Shown here: one piece after another, positions 56,130 to 64,000 of the stretch | Numbering within the stretch: position 1 is the stretch's first letter | Layout: each line of letters begins with the position of its first letter | Source: Fortiea sp. LEGE XX443 | GTDB lineage: Bacteria > Cyanobacteriota > Cyanobacteriia > Cyanobacteriales > Nostocaceae | Direction: 5' to 3' | Length of the DNA: 64,000 bases | NCBI RefSeq assembly: GCF_015206815.1 | Contig: NZ_JADEXZ010000009.1 | Span: 48,618-112,617 of the forward strand | Translations under genes and position numbers: made by a program | The notes under the pieces: generated by a model | What the model was told of the DNA's origin: nothing | Databases searched by the model: none | What the model saw: the letters and a program-made list of their open reading frames with translations, nothing else

Positions 56130-56771
56130 CTAGATTTGCACACCTCCAGCTTGAAAAATCTGTTCGGCGGTTAAATTCAATTCTGGGAAAGTAGGCGAGA
56201 CAATATGGGTATCGCCTTTAAATTGAGTAACTTGGTACTCACCATCAATTAATTGATAAATGGATATAGTAGGCAGCTTAGGATTACCAATAAACTTCCT
56301 AGCACCTATAGCCGCGTAGTCTATAATCCAATATTCGGGAATACCTATAGCTTCTCTTCGAGACGCTACGCGAACATAATCAGCTAATTTTTTGTAGTAA
56401 TCATCTCGCCAATTAGTACTAACAACTTCAATAACTAAGGGAATAGATATCGCTTGAGATACAGTTGATTCTTTTTTCCATAAAGGCTCATTCACCAAAT
56501 TTGGTCGATTGATTATTAAGATGTCTGGTGAATAAGCTGATTCACCTTCAAATGGCTTGACTAATACAGTTTTTGGAATGTAATAGGGTAAATTTAGACG
56601 CTTGATATCAGCAGATATTTCTAGTGCCAAAAAACCAACAACATCTTCATGATCTCCCACTGGTTGAGCCATTTCAACAATCACGCCATCATGTAATTCG
56701 TATCTTCCACCTTCAGGCCGCCAGGCTGCAAAATCTTCAAAAGTTACTAATTTGTGTATGACTTGAATCAT
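56130..56771 (-). CDS. Uma2-family endonuclease-like protein (DUF820)
   Basis: A 213-residue restriction-endonuclease-fold protein. Family landmarks are RYELHDGVIVEM near the start, SPDILIINRPN (the catalytic D), LVIEVVSTNWRDDYYKK (the ExV/K part) and EYWIIDYAA. The Uma2 family is greatly expanded in cyanobacteria; its function is not established. The segment RVASRR before EAIGIPEYW is an apparent six- to seven-residue insertion encoded by an interspersed repeat (see repeat at 56349-56376). The gene is 79 bases downstream of dndC on the same strand. Confidence 0.85.
   Translation of the reverse strand: MIQVIHKLVTFEDFAAWRPEGGRYELHDGVIVEMAQPVGDHEDVVGFLALEISADIKRLNLPYYIPKTVLVKPFEGESAYSPDILIINRPNLVNEPLWKKESTVSQAISIPLVIEVVSTNWRDDYYKKLADYVRVASRREAIGIPEYWIIDYAAIGARKFIGNPKLPTISIYQLIDGEYQVTQFKGDTHIVSPTFPELNLTAEQIFQAGGVQI
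56349..56376. repeat. Interspersed repeat inserted in frame in the Uma2 gene
   Basis: The segment AGCTTCTCTTCGAGACGC followed by TACGCGAACA is a known type of cyanobacterial dispersed repeat, normally intergenic. In the gene it encodes residues VRVASRREA and leaves the frame open, breaking the usual KLADYEAIGIPEYW order. Confidence 0.65.
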
Positions 56772-56850
56772 AGAACCTCGCTTGTTTTAAGATAATCAAA
56801 CTTTCTCAAGCGTTCTTTAAGCAGTTTGTTGACTCCCATCTTCTATTATT

Positions 56851-58476
56851 TTATTCTTCTGAGTTTTCCTTTTTAAATTTCATACTTGCCCAAGTTACCT
56901 CTTCATCACTTTCACTTTTACCTTCATCGACTTCATTGATTGCTGCAACATCGCCCAAAGTCATCTGCTTAACTTTTGCAACATCACCTTGACTAACTGC
57001 TTCGCTTAATTCGCGTTTCAAACGAGCATTTTTAATCGCATCTTCTGGAGAACGGGAACTAGTATTAAAGCATTTTTCTAGGGTTTCGTATATTCCCACG
57101 CGACGAGTTTTTTTGCGATACTGGCGTTCTGTGTCTAACAATTTCGCCATGAGTTCCAAGTGCATCGCGTCACCTTCACAGATTTCTTCTAATACTATCC
57201 ATTCATCACGACCTAGTAAGCTATAGTCAGAGCCAGGACGGGGGTCTTGAAATTCTTCACCAGTCACTTCTTGATAAATCCGGGGTAAACTATCATCAAA
57301 TTCGTGCTTTTCTTCTAGCCAAATGCGGCGGATTTCGCTCATTTCTTCGAGAGTAATTAGGGTGATGTCGCGCATACTTTCTGGCGCTGTACGACGGGTT
57401 TTTGTTTGCGCTTCTAATAATCGTCTGAGCCAATGTTCCCGCCAATATTTAGTATAGGGGCCAGGGATTGGTTCAATGGAGGTTTCCCCGTTTTTATTGC
57501 GTTCAAATAGTTGGACATCTCCCCAAATTCTTCTAAAGTCTCTTTTTTCTCGGTCATCTTTGATATCTAGTTCATTACGAATATCTAATAATGGCTGCAT
57601 CCATTCTTTTTCTTCATCATTTTGGATCATCGCCTCCATTGATTTATCCTTATTCACTAATGTGCAAACCCAACAGCCAAATCGGGAATCACCACAACTA
57701 GGAGTAGAAGTATCAACAACTAATGGACATTCATTATCAGCTGTTGCACCCCGATACATAGCAAATAATTCTTTATTACTTTGTCCCCAAGGATTATCCC
57801 ACTGATTCAGGTATATCCAGACATCGTTATTACTCCAATCTTCTATAGGGGTATAGATTAAGGAGTTGGGTAGGCTGGCATTAGGACTCAGGCGATCTCG
57901 TACTCGATCAACTTGATGCTTTTTCATTGTGGCAGCACGTTTGGCGCTTTCTGCTTTGCGAGTACCCAATACAAGAATTGTTTCACCGTTAGCTCTAACT
58001 ATTTCACGGATGAATTGATTAGCAGGATTAATTTTTAAGCGTGGTGTACACCAGCGAAACTGGTTACGAGGTGCTGGATATCCTTTACCAATAAGATTTA
58101 CCCAAAATGTGTCTTGAATTACTGGTTGTAGTAAATGTGGATCAATCGGCATCCCCTGTTCTTTTGCAGCTACCTTGAGATTCTGCAAGGATTTGCGAAC
58201 CCAAGCAGACACTACAGGATTTTCTACCTGAGTATCGGTTGTAATTACATAGACTGTTTTAGTTCTTTTTTCTGGAGCAAGAGATGCGATCGCATTCCAT
58301 ACAAGCTGCAATACTGTACTAGAATCCTTTCCCCAAGACACGCCCAAAACCCAAGGTATCTCATCTAAACAATACAATTCTTGAATTTCAATGGTGAGAG
58401 CTTGGATGTAATCCACTAACTCTGCTACAGTACGTGTTTGCTGACCTTTATTTTCTGCTTGTTGTGCTGTAGTCAT
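56851..58476 (-). CDS. dndC: DndC-like DNA phosphorothioation sulfurtransferase
   Basis: A 541-residue PAPS-reductase-fold enzyme. The PPi loop is SWGKDSS (residues 47-53), where most homologues have SGGKDS. The adenylation-type strand VYVITTDTQVENP follows, then RWCTPRLKI (Cys143). A cluster of cysteines at 250, 261, 268 and 271 (CGDSRFGCWVCTLV) is the DndC mark and probably binds a 4Fe-4S cluster. In Dnd systems DndC activates DNA and inserts sulfur into the backbone with DndD and DndE. Here it is divergent from a DGQHR gene, and neither dndD nor dndE is in the window. The assignment to the DndC family is strong; operation as a full system is unproven. Confidence 0.9.
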   Translation of the reverse strand: MTTAQQAENKGQQTRTVAELVDYIQALTIEIQELYCLDEIPWVLGVSWGKDSSTVLQLVWNAIASLAPEKRTKTVYVITTDTQVENPVVSAWVRKSLQNLKVAAKEQGMPIDPHLLQPVIQDTFWVNLIGKGYPAPRNQFRWCTPRLKINPANQFIREIVRANGETILVLGTRKAESAKRAATMKKHQVDRVRDRLSPNASLPNSLIYTPIEDWSNNDVWIYLNQWDNPWGQSNKELFAMYRGATADNECPLVVDTSTPSCGDSRFGCWVCTLVNKDKSMEAMIQNDEEKEWMQPLLDIRNELDIKDDREKRDFRRIWGDVQLFERNKNGETSIEPIPGPYTKYWREHWLRRLLEAQTKTRRTAPESMRDITLITLEEMSEIRRIWLEEKHEFDDSLPRIYQEVTGEEFQDPRPGSDYSLLGRDEWIVLEEICEGDAMHLELMAKLLDTERQYRKKTRRVGIYETLEKCFNTSSRSPEDAIKNARLKRELSEAVSQGDVAKVKQMTLGDVAAINEVDEGKSESDEEVTWASMKFKKENSEE

Positions 58477-58575
58477 TTCTCCTTCTCTCTGGAAACGCTG
58501 GCGTAATATTCGGGCAAATAGGGCGAATGGAATTCGCGGCTACACAGACTTGTGTTGAGCGGAGTCGAAATACAA

Positions 58576-58593
58576 AACCCACCTCCGTGGGTT
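58576..58593. repeat. Small palindrome between dndC and the DGQHR gene
   Basis: AACCCAC pairs with GTGGGTT around CTCC. It lies in the 205-base divergent promoter region of the Dnd-like island. The sequence resembles interspersed repeats of Nostoc-type genomes, so an operator role is uncertain. Confidence 0.5.
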
Positions 58594-58681
58594 GAAAAAA
58601 AGTTTTTAAAAACTTTACTACTAATATCCAAATTTTTGGATAATTAAACGACATAATCTTATTCTGTTTTTAAAATTTAAC

Positions 58682-60280
58682 ATGAAAGATAGTGCATCTG
58701 ACCCCACTGCTGACATTGCTAGAGAATACCTGGAACGGGAAGACAAGGAAAAACAGGTACTAGCTTTACTCTTAGAGAAGTTTTTAGGGAGAAAAGATCA
58801 GATTCTCGTTCAAAAAACCGAGATGGGTGGTACTGAGGCTTATGTTAGCTCTGTTACACTGGAATGGTTCGCAGGTCGGGTTCACTTCGCCTCTGGCTTA
58901 CCTTTATTTCAAAAAAAGTACAATCCTGAGACTGATAATGTCGAAATTGACGCGGATAGTATTGATGAAATTCAGCAACGTCCCCTTGATTGGTCACGTC
59001 AAGCACCGCTAGTCCAGTATTTAGCAGCTAGAGACAATCATAAGTTTCCGCCAGTGTTGGTGGTGATAAATCAACCGTGGGTAGATAATCCTAAAGCTGC
59101 TGAGTGGGATAACGAAGGACGCGCCACAAAGTCTACGACTGATTTTATACCCTTAGATAAAGACGGTAAGGTAGGTCTGCTAAATATTTCTGAGGATGAT
59201 GTAACCATATATGCACTAGATGGTCAACACCGATTAATGGGGGTTCAGGGGTTGATGGAGTTAATCAAAACTCGTAAACTCCAGCGCTATAAAAAAGATA
59301 AAGGTGTTGATGACAGTTTTATTACAGTCAATGATTTAATAGAAAAGTACCAAGTAGACCTTGCTTACTTGCAAAATTTACCCAAGGAAAAAATTGGTAT
59401 TGAGTTCATCTGTGCGGTAGCGGCTGGGGAAACTCGCACTCAGGCGAGGCGGAGGGTAAGATCGATTTTTGTTCATGTCAACCTGATGGCTGCACCATTG
59501 ACTAAAGGGCAACTAACACAGTTGAATGAAGATGATGGTTTTGCGATCGTTGCTAGAAAAATTGCAGTTACACATCCACTCTTAGAACAACAACAAGAAC
59601 GCAAACCCCGCGTTAATTGGAATAGTGCAACAGTAGCCTCCAATTCTACAGTTTTGACCACTTTGCAAGCTCTACAAGATATGTCTGAGCGATATTTGGC
59701 TCAAAAGTTCCCCCACTGGAAACCCTTGGAGAAAGGTCTAATTCCCATGCGTCCAGAGGATGAAGAACTTGAGCAGGGAATTGAGGAATTTAAAAAGCTA
59801 TTCGATTCTTTGGCTAATCTTCCTAGTTATAAAATTTTAGAACACGAGGATACACCAGCTTTGCGGCGCTTCAGCTTTGAGAAAGATGGAGGTGAAGGAA
59901 ATATGCTTTTCCGTCCAGTTGCTCAAGTTGCATTAGCGCAAGCTTTGGGAATTTTGGTATTTAAGAAAGGTTTTTCTCTAGCAGATATTTTTAAGAAACT
60001 GCGGAAGTTTGACCAGCAAGGTGGTTTTAGTGGTATGGAATATCCTCAATCTCTCTGGTATGGGGTTTTGTATGACCCAAATAAAAAACGGGTGCAGGTT
60101 GCTGGACGAGATTTAGCCGCGAAGTTATTGGTTTACATTCTGGGTGGAATTCAGGAACAGATGGAACGTGCTGAACTTCGTAAGGCTTTGGCGGATGCTA
60201 GAACTGTGGAAGATAAAACTATAGGTTTTGATGGGGAGTTTGTTGAACCTAAGCAAGTAGGGCTTCCACCTATTCTGTAG
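58682..60280 (+). CDS. DGQHR-domain protein, DndB-like (first copy)
   Basis: A 532-residue protein with the motif YALDGQHRLMG (Asp180-Arg184) and the later VHVNLMAAPLTKGQ segment typical of the DGQHR/DndB family. An N-terminal YLEREDKEKQVLALLLEKF helix and SLTLEW-like strands precede it. DndB proteins act as regulators of dnd operons, and some have ATPase activity. It is the first of three genes on the plus strand facing away from dndC. It differs much from the second DGQHR protein (61038-63035), so the two are not recent duplicates. Whether it regulates or modifies DNA cannot be decided. Confidence 0.8.
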   Translation: MKDSASDPTADIAREYLEREDKEKQVLALLLEKFLGRKDQILVQKTEMGGTEAYVSSVTLEWFAGRVHFASGLPLFQKKYNPETDNVEIDADSIDEIQQRPLDWSRQAPLVQYLAARDNHKFPPVLVVINQPWVDNPKAAEWDNEGRATKSTTDFIPLDKDGKVGLLNISEDDVTIYALDGQHRLMGVQGLMELIKTRKLQRYKKDKGVDDSFITVNDLIEKYQVDLAYLQNLPKEKIGIEFICAVAAGETRTQARRRVRSIFVHVNLMAAPLTKGQLTQLNEDDGFAIVARKIAVTHPLLEQQQERKPRVNWNSATVASNSTVLTTLQALQDMSERYLAQKFPHWKPLEKGLIPMRPEDEELEQGIEEFKKLFDSLANLPSYKILEHEDTPALRRFSFEKDGGEGNMLFRPVAQVALAQALGILVFKKGFSLADIFKKLRKFDQQGGFSGMEYPQSLWYGVLYDPNKKRVQVAGRDLAAKLLVYILGGIQEQMERAELRKALADARTVEDKTIGFDGEFVEPKQVGLPPIL

Positions 60281-60353
60281 TCCTAATGATTACTCGCCTT
60301 TAAAGAAATTATTATGCTACCCTGATACGTATTGTATAAAGGGAGTATATTTT

Positions 60354-61031
60354 GTGGCATTGCTATATAGCAGTGATGCTGTGCAACAGCTAGGTGAAAA
60401 CGTCGTCTTGTACGATTTGACACAAATGCGTGGAAATAATGCTGTTTTAAGCCGCATCCCCGATAATATCGGTGGTGTCTATGCTTGGTATCGTCGCTTC
60501 GAGATTGATGCTAATGCCATCAATGATCCTGAAGTCTTCGTTGATTATATTTTGGGGGAACTTTATAAGGATCATTCGGCTCCGAGAGAAACAAAACTGC
60601 CTCCAGCACACCGGATAAAACTCGAGCCAGAGACTTCATTTTCTAAAGAGCTTTTGCTGAAAGAGTTAGCTGCTGATCCGTCCTTCCGTCAACTGCTCTT
60701 TATGCTTTTGAATAATTCCCTCATATTTCAGCAACCACTATATATAGGAAAGGCAACTAATTTATACTCTAGGATTCGCAGTCATATTCGTGAAGGTAGC
60801 ATTTTACGCGATCGTCTTGCAGATGCTGGACACAAAATTAATAAATGCAGATTGCTAATTATTCATACTTCATATGATACAAGCACTGTGTCAGATAGTG
60901 TTGACGAGGATGACGAATTAGATAATCAAATTGAAGAAGACTATGAATGTTCTAAATTCGCTTCAGACAAACTAGTTGAAGATATTTTATCTAGACTATT
61001 TCTTCCATCATTTACTCTTAGATACGGTTGA
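60354..61031 (+). CDS. GIY-YIG-like nuclease with a long insertion
   Basis: A 225-residue protein starting at GTG 60354, with a clear GGGAG site eight bases upstream. It has the two halves of the GIY-YIG motif, GGVYAWY (40-46) and YIGKATNLYSRIRSHI (130-145), with the conserved arginine. The halves are normally about ten residues apart but are split here by about 86 residues. A late glutamate in LVEDILSRLFLP (about 207) could be the metal ligand, but the usual closing Asn is not evident. It lies between two DGQHR genes, six bases before the second, and so belongs to the island. A DNA-cutting role is inferred. Confidence 0.6.
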   Translation: MALLYSSDAVQQLGENVVLYDLTQMRGNNAVLSRIPDNIGGVYAWYRRFEIDANAINDPEVFVDYILGELYKDHSAPRETKLPPAHRIKLEPETSFSKELLLKELAADPSFRQLLFMLLNNSLIFQQPLYIGKATNLYSRIRSHIREGSILRDRLADAGHKINKCRLLIIHTSYDTSTVSDSVDEDDELDNQIEEDYECSKFASDKLVEDILSRLFLPSFTLRYG

Positions 61032-61037
61032 GATCAA

Positions 61038-63035
61038 ATGCTGATATTATCCAATAATGAAGGAAAATCAAGATTCAATAAACCGCTATATGGTTTAACT
61101 GGTATTTACACTTTATCAGAAGGCATAGCACTTCCATACGTTCTTTCACTGGTTGAAGTTAACCGAGCTATTGACGAACTTAAAATAGCTGAACAAATTC
61201 CTGCTTCATTAGAGACAAAATGGTCTCTAAAAGAGCTTTTTCAACGAGAAATTGATGAAAAAAGAGTAGAAGACGACATAGTTAAAGGCTATCTTCTAGA
61301 TCCAAACAAGCTGAAATTTTTTAATGCAATTACTATTGTATTAATGCCAAAGGACGATGATGGCAAGATTCAGAATGCTTTTGATAATACAATAAGCATA
61401 GCCCCTCCTCCCATACCTTGGGATGGTACTGATCCTGATGATGAGCAATGGAAAAATTTTCAAAGTGAGGTTGTCAACTTCGGAGGTGTTCAATTTGTTT
61501 CTGCTGGAGTCTCTGCTCGGCTGCGTTGGGATGAAGATAGAGTATTAGCAGTAGCAGTAGATGGGCAACATCGTCTTTGGGCGCTCCGTACCTTTCGTGA
61601 AGATCCAAGGTTTAGAGGTGGTACTCTTCGCACGATTGAGCAACAAACAAAAATACCAATTTTATTTATTTTGCTTCATCCCAGTGCGGGCTTTAAGAAT
61701 CTTCAAAGTACAGCTGATTATTCAATTCGGGGAATCGCTCGTGAATTATTCACTGATTTGAATAAGAATGCTAAGACTGTAGATAAGGCTAGAGAGCTTA
61801 TTCTTGATGACAAAAGCATTAGTGCCCAATGCGTTAGAACTTTATTGACTGAGAGTACAGGCGAAGATGCGAAAGATAAGCTTCCTCTTTCTCTAGTGCG
61901 CTGGCAAGACGACTCAAACCGATTTGATAGCTCCTACTACCTAAATTCATTAGTTCATTTAGATTTGCTAATTTCAGCAGCACTGGATCTCAAACCGCCA
62001 CGCGATCCAATGGAAAAGAAGCACGTAATAGATTTTATCGAAAGTATTGATTCTGCCCTTGGCATAGATAACGAAAAAGTTCAGTACGAGAGTCGCACTC
62101 TTGAAGAATATTACATAGAAGACTATTGTGACGAAGATGGAAATCCTGTTACGCCATTTGCACGAATACCAGAGAATTACCTTGGCTCTGCGATAGAAGG
62201 CTTTAAAGTTAACTTTCGTCCTTGGCTACTGAAACTTTTACTTGAATTTAAACCATATCAAAACCTGCTCAAGTATGCTCGTGAACATAATTTAATCGAG
62301 GGTAATTTTGGTAGCTATCAAGCTCAGACAAGTAAGCATAAAGGAATTATTAGGGAACAAGAAATTGCTAAGGATAGTGATTGGAATAGTCGAGAGATAC
62401 TCACACACCAAGCTGCTATTAGTAGTATGAAAGATAATCAATGGGCTTTCAAAGCAATATTCCAGAAAGCTGTGGTTCGTCTAGGCAGAATTGTGGAGTT
62501 TGACTATAAAGCCAAAGACACAAACTTAGGTAATATCAATGATGTATTGAGTTGTTTAGATAGACTATATGACAAAGGCATTCTAAAAGTAGATGCTGAC
62601 TTACCGGATTACCCTTTTCGCTTATGGACATTTGTAGCGATAAACCAGAATACTGACAAAATTAAAGTGGCGAGAACTGTAGAAGATAGGATATTTTCCT
62701 TATTATGTTTGTGGTATTTCGGCTCTCGTAAAACACAAATCGACGTTGCAAAAGGTTCTCAACTCTTATCGAGGCGAAAACTACTCAATTTCTTTAGTGC
62801 AGACAAAAATAAAGCTGAGTGGGCAGGTTGTACAGATGCTTACAGAGCATTGTATAAAGGTTTTGATACTGTTGCCTTTTATGGTAAAGAACATGAAAAA
62901 ATGAACAATCAACAAAAAGAAGAGATGGTTCGAGACAGGTTCTCTGCTATACTCGCTATTGGTTTACCAGAATTAAATACTCAATATTCACTTCTCCAAG
63001 TATCAGAGGAAGATGATGAACTTGATACTGAATAG
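61038..63035 (+). CDS. DGQHR-domain protein, DndB-like (second copy)
   Basis: A 665-residue protein with the motif VAVDGQHRLWALRTF (Asp175-Arg179) and FTDLNKNAKTVDKARELIL, the second landmark of the family. It is larger than the first copy and has an additional C-terminal half (about 400-665) of helical character that I do not recognise. The start ATG is six bases after the GIY-YIG stop, so the two are coupled. A possible role is recognition of modified DNA or regulation of the island. The gap to the convergent 63088-63549 gene is 52 bases. Confidence 0.78.
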   Translation: MLILSNNEGKSRFNKPLYGLTGIYTLSEGIALPYVLSLVEVNRAIDELKIAEQIPASLETKWSLKELFQREIDEKRVEDDIVKGYLLDPNKLKFFNAITIVLMPKDDDGKIQNAFDNTISIAPPPIPWDGTDPDDEQWKNFQSEVVNFGGVQFVSAGVSARLRWDEDRVLAVAVDGQHRLWALRTFREDPRFRGGTLRTIEQQTKIPILFILLHPSAGFKNLQSTADYSIRGIARELFTDLNKNAKTVDKARELILDDKSISAQCVRTLLTESTGEDAKDKLPLSLVRWQDDSNRFDSSYYLNSLVHLDLLISAALDLKPPRDPMEKKHVIDFIESIDSALGIDNEKVQYESRTLEEYYIEDYCDEDGNPVTPFARIPENYLGSAIEGFKVNFRPWLLKLLLEFKPYQNLLKYAREHNLIEGNFGSYQAQTSKHKGIIREQEIAKDSDWNSREILTHQAAISSMKDNQWAFKAIFQKAVVRLGRIVEFDYKAKDTNLGNINDVLSCLDRLYDKGILKVDADLPDYPFRLWTFVAINQNTDKIKVARTVEDRIFSLLCLWYFGSRKTQIDVAKGSQLLSRRKLLNFFSADKNKAEWAGCTDAYRALYKGFDTVAFYGKEHEKMNNQQKEEMVRDRFSAILAIGLPELNTQYSLLQVSEEDDELDTE

Positions 63036-63087
63036 AAATATAAAGTCTATTAAAGCTAACTGTTATTAAGTTGTAATAGAGAATAAT

Positions 63088-63549
63088 TCAAGATAGGAAT
63101 TTGGTTAGATCAAATTCCTCATCTTGCTGCTGTGTATTCGTTTTTTCATAACTAAGAATTAATAAAAGTCGCTCTGAATAGTCTACTGCTCCGCGCAGTT
63201 CATTTTGTATAATCTCTAAACCAGCATTAGCATACTCTTCAAAAATGTGAATGCGTTGCTCGTCAGCTACATTATCATCACCTATAACCTTAATATTTTC
63301 TGTTTCAGTGATAGCCAACAAATTAATTAATAGAGTGAAGCTGCTAGTAAAGTAATCTTGTCGCAGTGGGGATAAATCTTTAGAAATTAAGTCCAAAGGA
63401 ACGCGCTTTTTATATTTAACGCCCAATGCTGCTGCAAAAACCATTACTTCTACATAAGTCTGAAAAGGCCCAGTTGTGTCTTTTGATGCGACTAGAGATT
63501 TCACCAAATCAGCCTTATCTTTAGCAACCCTGATTCTATTTGCAGCCAT
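63088..63549 (-). CDS. Dnd system-associated protein 4-like
   Basis: A 153-residue protein beginning AANRIRVAKDKADLVKSLV, followed by TGPFQTYVEVMVFAAALGVKYKKRVPL. This opening is the pattern I associate with the DNA phosphorothioation-associated protein 4 family, which is found with dnd genes and has no established function. The protein is soluble and helical, with a C-terminus rich in Glu and Asp. It is on the opposite strand, convergent with the second DGQHR gene. The gene supports a Dnd-related role for the island. The assignment rests on the N-terminal half. Confidence 0.7.
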   Translation of the reverse strand: MAANRIRVAKDKADLVKSLVASKDTTGPFQTYVEVMVFAAALGVKYKKRVPLDLISKDLSPLRQDYFTSSFTLLINLLAITETENIKVIGDDNVADEQRIHIFEEYANAGLEIIQNELRGAVDYSERLLLILSYEKTNTQQQDEEFDLTKFLS

Positions 63550-63635
63550 TGATTATAAATATCTACGTTGTAGTTATCATAACCGAAAGCGAAGAGCGAT
63601 CGCCCCCAAAGCCAACATCATTTTATACACACCAA

Positions 63636-63672
63636 CAAAAAACGCCCCCCTTTTGAGGAGAGCGTTTTTGTT
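63636..63672 (-). terminator. Rho-independent terminator of psbA
   Basis: AAAAACGC at 63638-63645 pairs with GCGTTTTT at 63662-63669, with an imperfect C/G inner stem, and a T run follows when read on the minus strand. It lies about 45 bases beyond the psbA stop codon and next to the Dnd-like island. Confidence 0.75.
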
Positions 63673-63713
63673 TTTATTAATTAGAGACGCTGCGATGCAA
63701 CATCTCCAGAAAA

Positions 63714-64000
<287 letters not shown>

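Noticed and set aside
56130..56771. Uma2 gene as part of the Dnd-like operon
   Set aside because: It is close to and on the same strand as dndC, but Uma2 genes are scattered everywhere in cyanobacteria; the proximity alone does not support a link.

Overview
The window comes from a filamentous, Nostocales-type cyanobacterium (Nostoc/Anabaena relatives). The evidence is the photosynthesis gene content (psbO, psaI, psbEFLJ, ycf48, rubredoxin, ndhC-K-J, psbA), the dense HIP1 octamers (GCGATCGC), the PEP-CTERM proteins, and the very large WD40 and TPR signalling proteins. No rRNA, tRNA, CRISPR array or transposase gene was recognised.

Layout. 1-10 kb: the 3' end of a histidine kinase, a CHRD/PEP-CTERM protein, a DUF2256 zinc protein, isoaspartyl peptidase, glmU, an HD-GYP response regulator, an MnmC-like methyltransferase, a sulfurtransferase and a beta-barrel-like secreted protein. 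10-20 kb: a FecR protein with a proline repeat tail, a YqiA-like esterase, hisC, a second PEP-CTERM protein, the glutathione pair grxC-gshB, then ftsZ and ftsQ. 20.7-27.2 kb: accessory cassette 1, a P-loop ATPase followed by a 1668-residue protein with an nSTAND-type NTPase and 14 WD40 repeats. 28-39.9 kb: a photosynthesis core with psbO, sigF, a lipoprotein, a large acidic repeat protein, psaI, psbEFLJ, ycf48, rubredoxin and ndhCKJ. 40-44.5 kb: accessory cassette 2, with a paralogous ATPase, a TPR partner, a 63-bp repeat array, a vapBC toxin-antitoxin pair and an orphan Phd-type antitoxin. 44.7-55.6 kb: mostly housekeeping genes (GNAT, comF, cobS, murD, glyS, cobB, Deg protease, DUF760) plus a frameshifted DUF928 gene. 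56-63.6 kb: a Uma2 nuclease and an unusual DNA-phosphorothioation-like island (dndC, two DGQHR/DndB-like genes, a split GIY-YIG protein, a Dnd-associated protein 4 homologue) with no dndD or dndE in view. The window ends in the 3' part of psbA.

The two most interesting systems are the paired ATPase plus sensor cassettes and the incomplete Dnd-like island. Each cassette has a GHxGCGKS ATPase followed by a protein with a shared N-terminal domain that lacks a P-loop, fused to either NTPase-WD40 or TPR arrays. This arrangement resembles NLR/STAND-type defence or signalling pairs. The Dnd-like island carries the sulfur-insertion enzyme and regulators and a candidate nuclease, but not the usual ATPase and DNA-binding partners. 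Between genes there is much repeat material: a pair of MITE-like elements, short tandem repeats, and interspersed repeats that appear to have inserted in frame into two genes. All function calls rest on reading motifs by eye; no database search was run.
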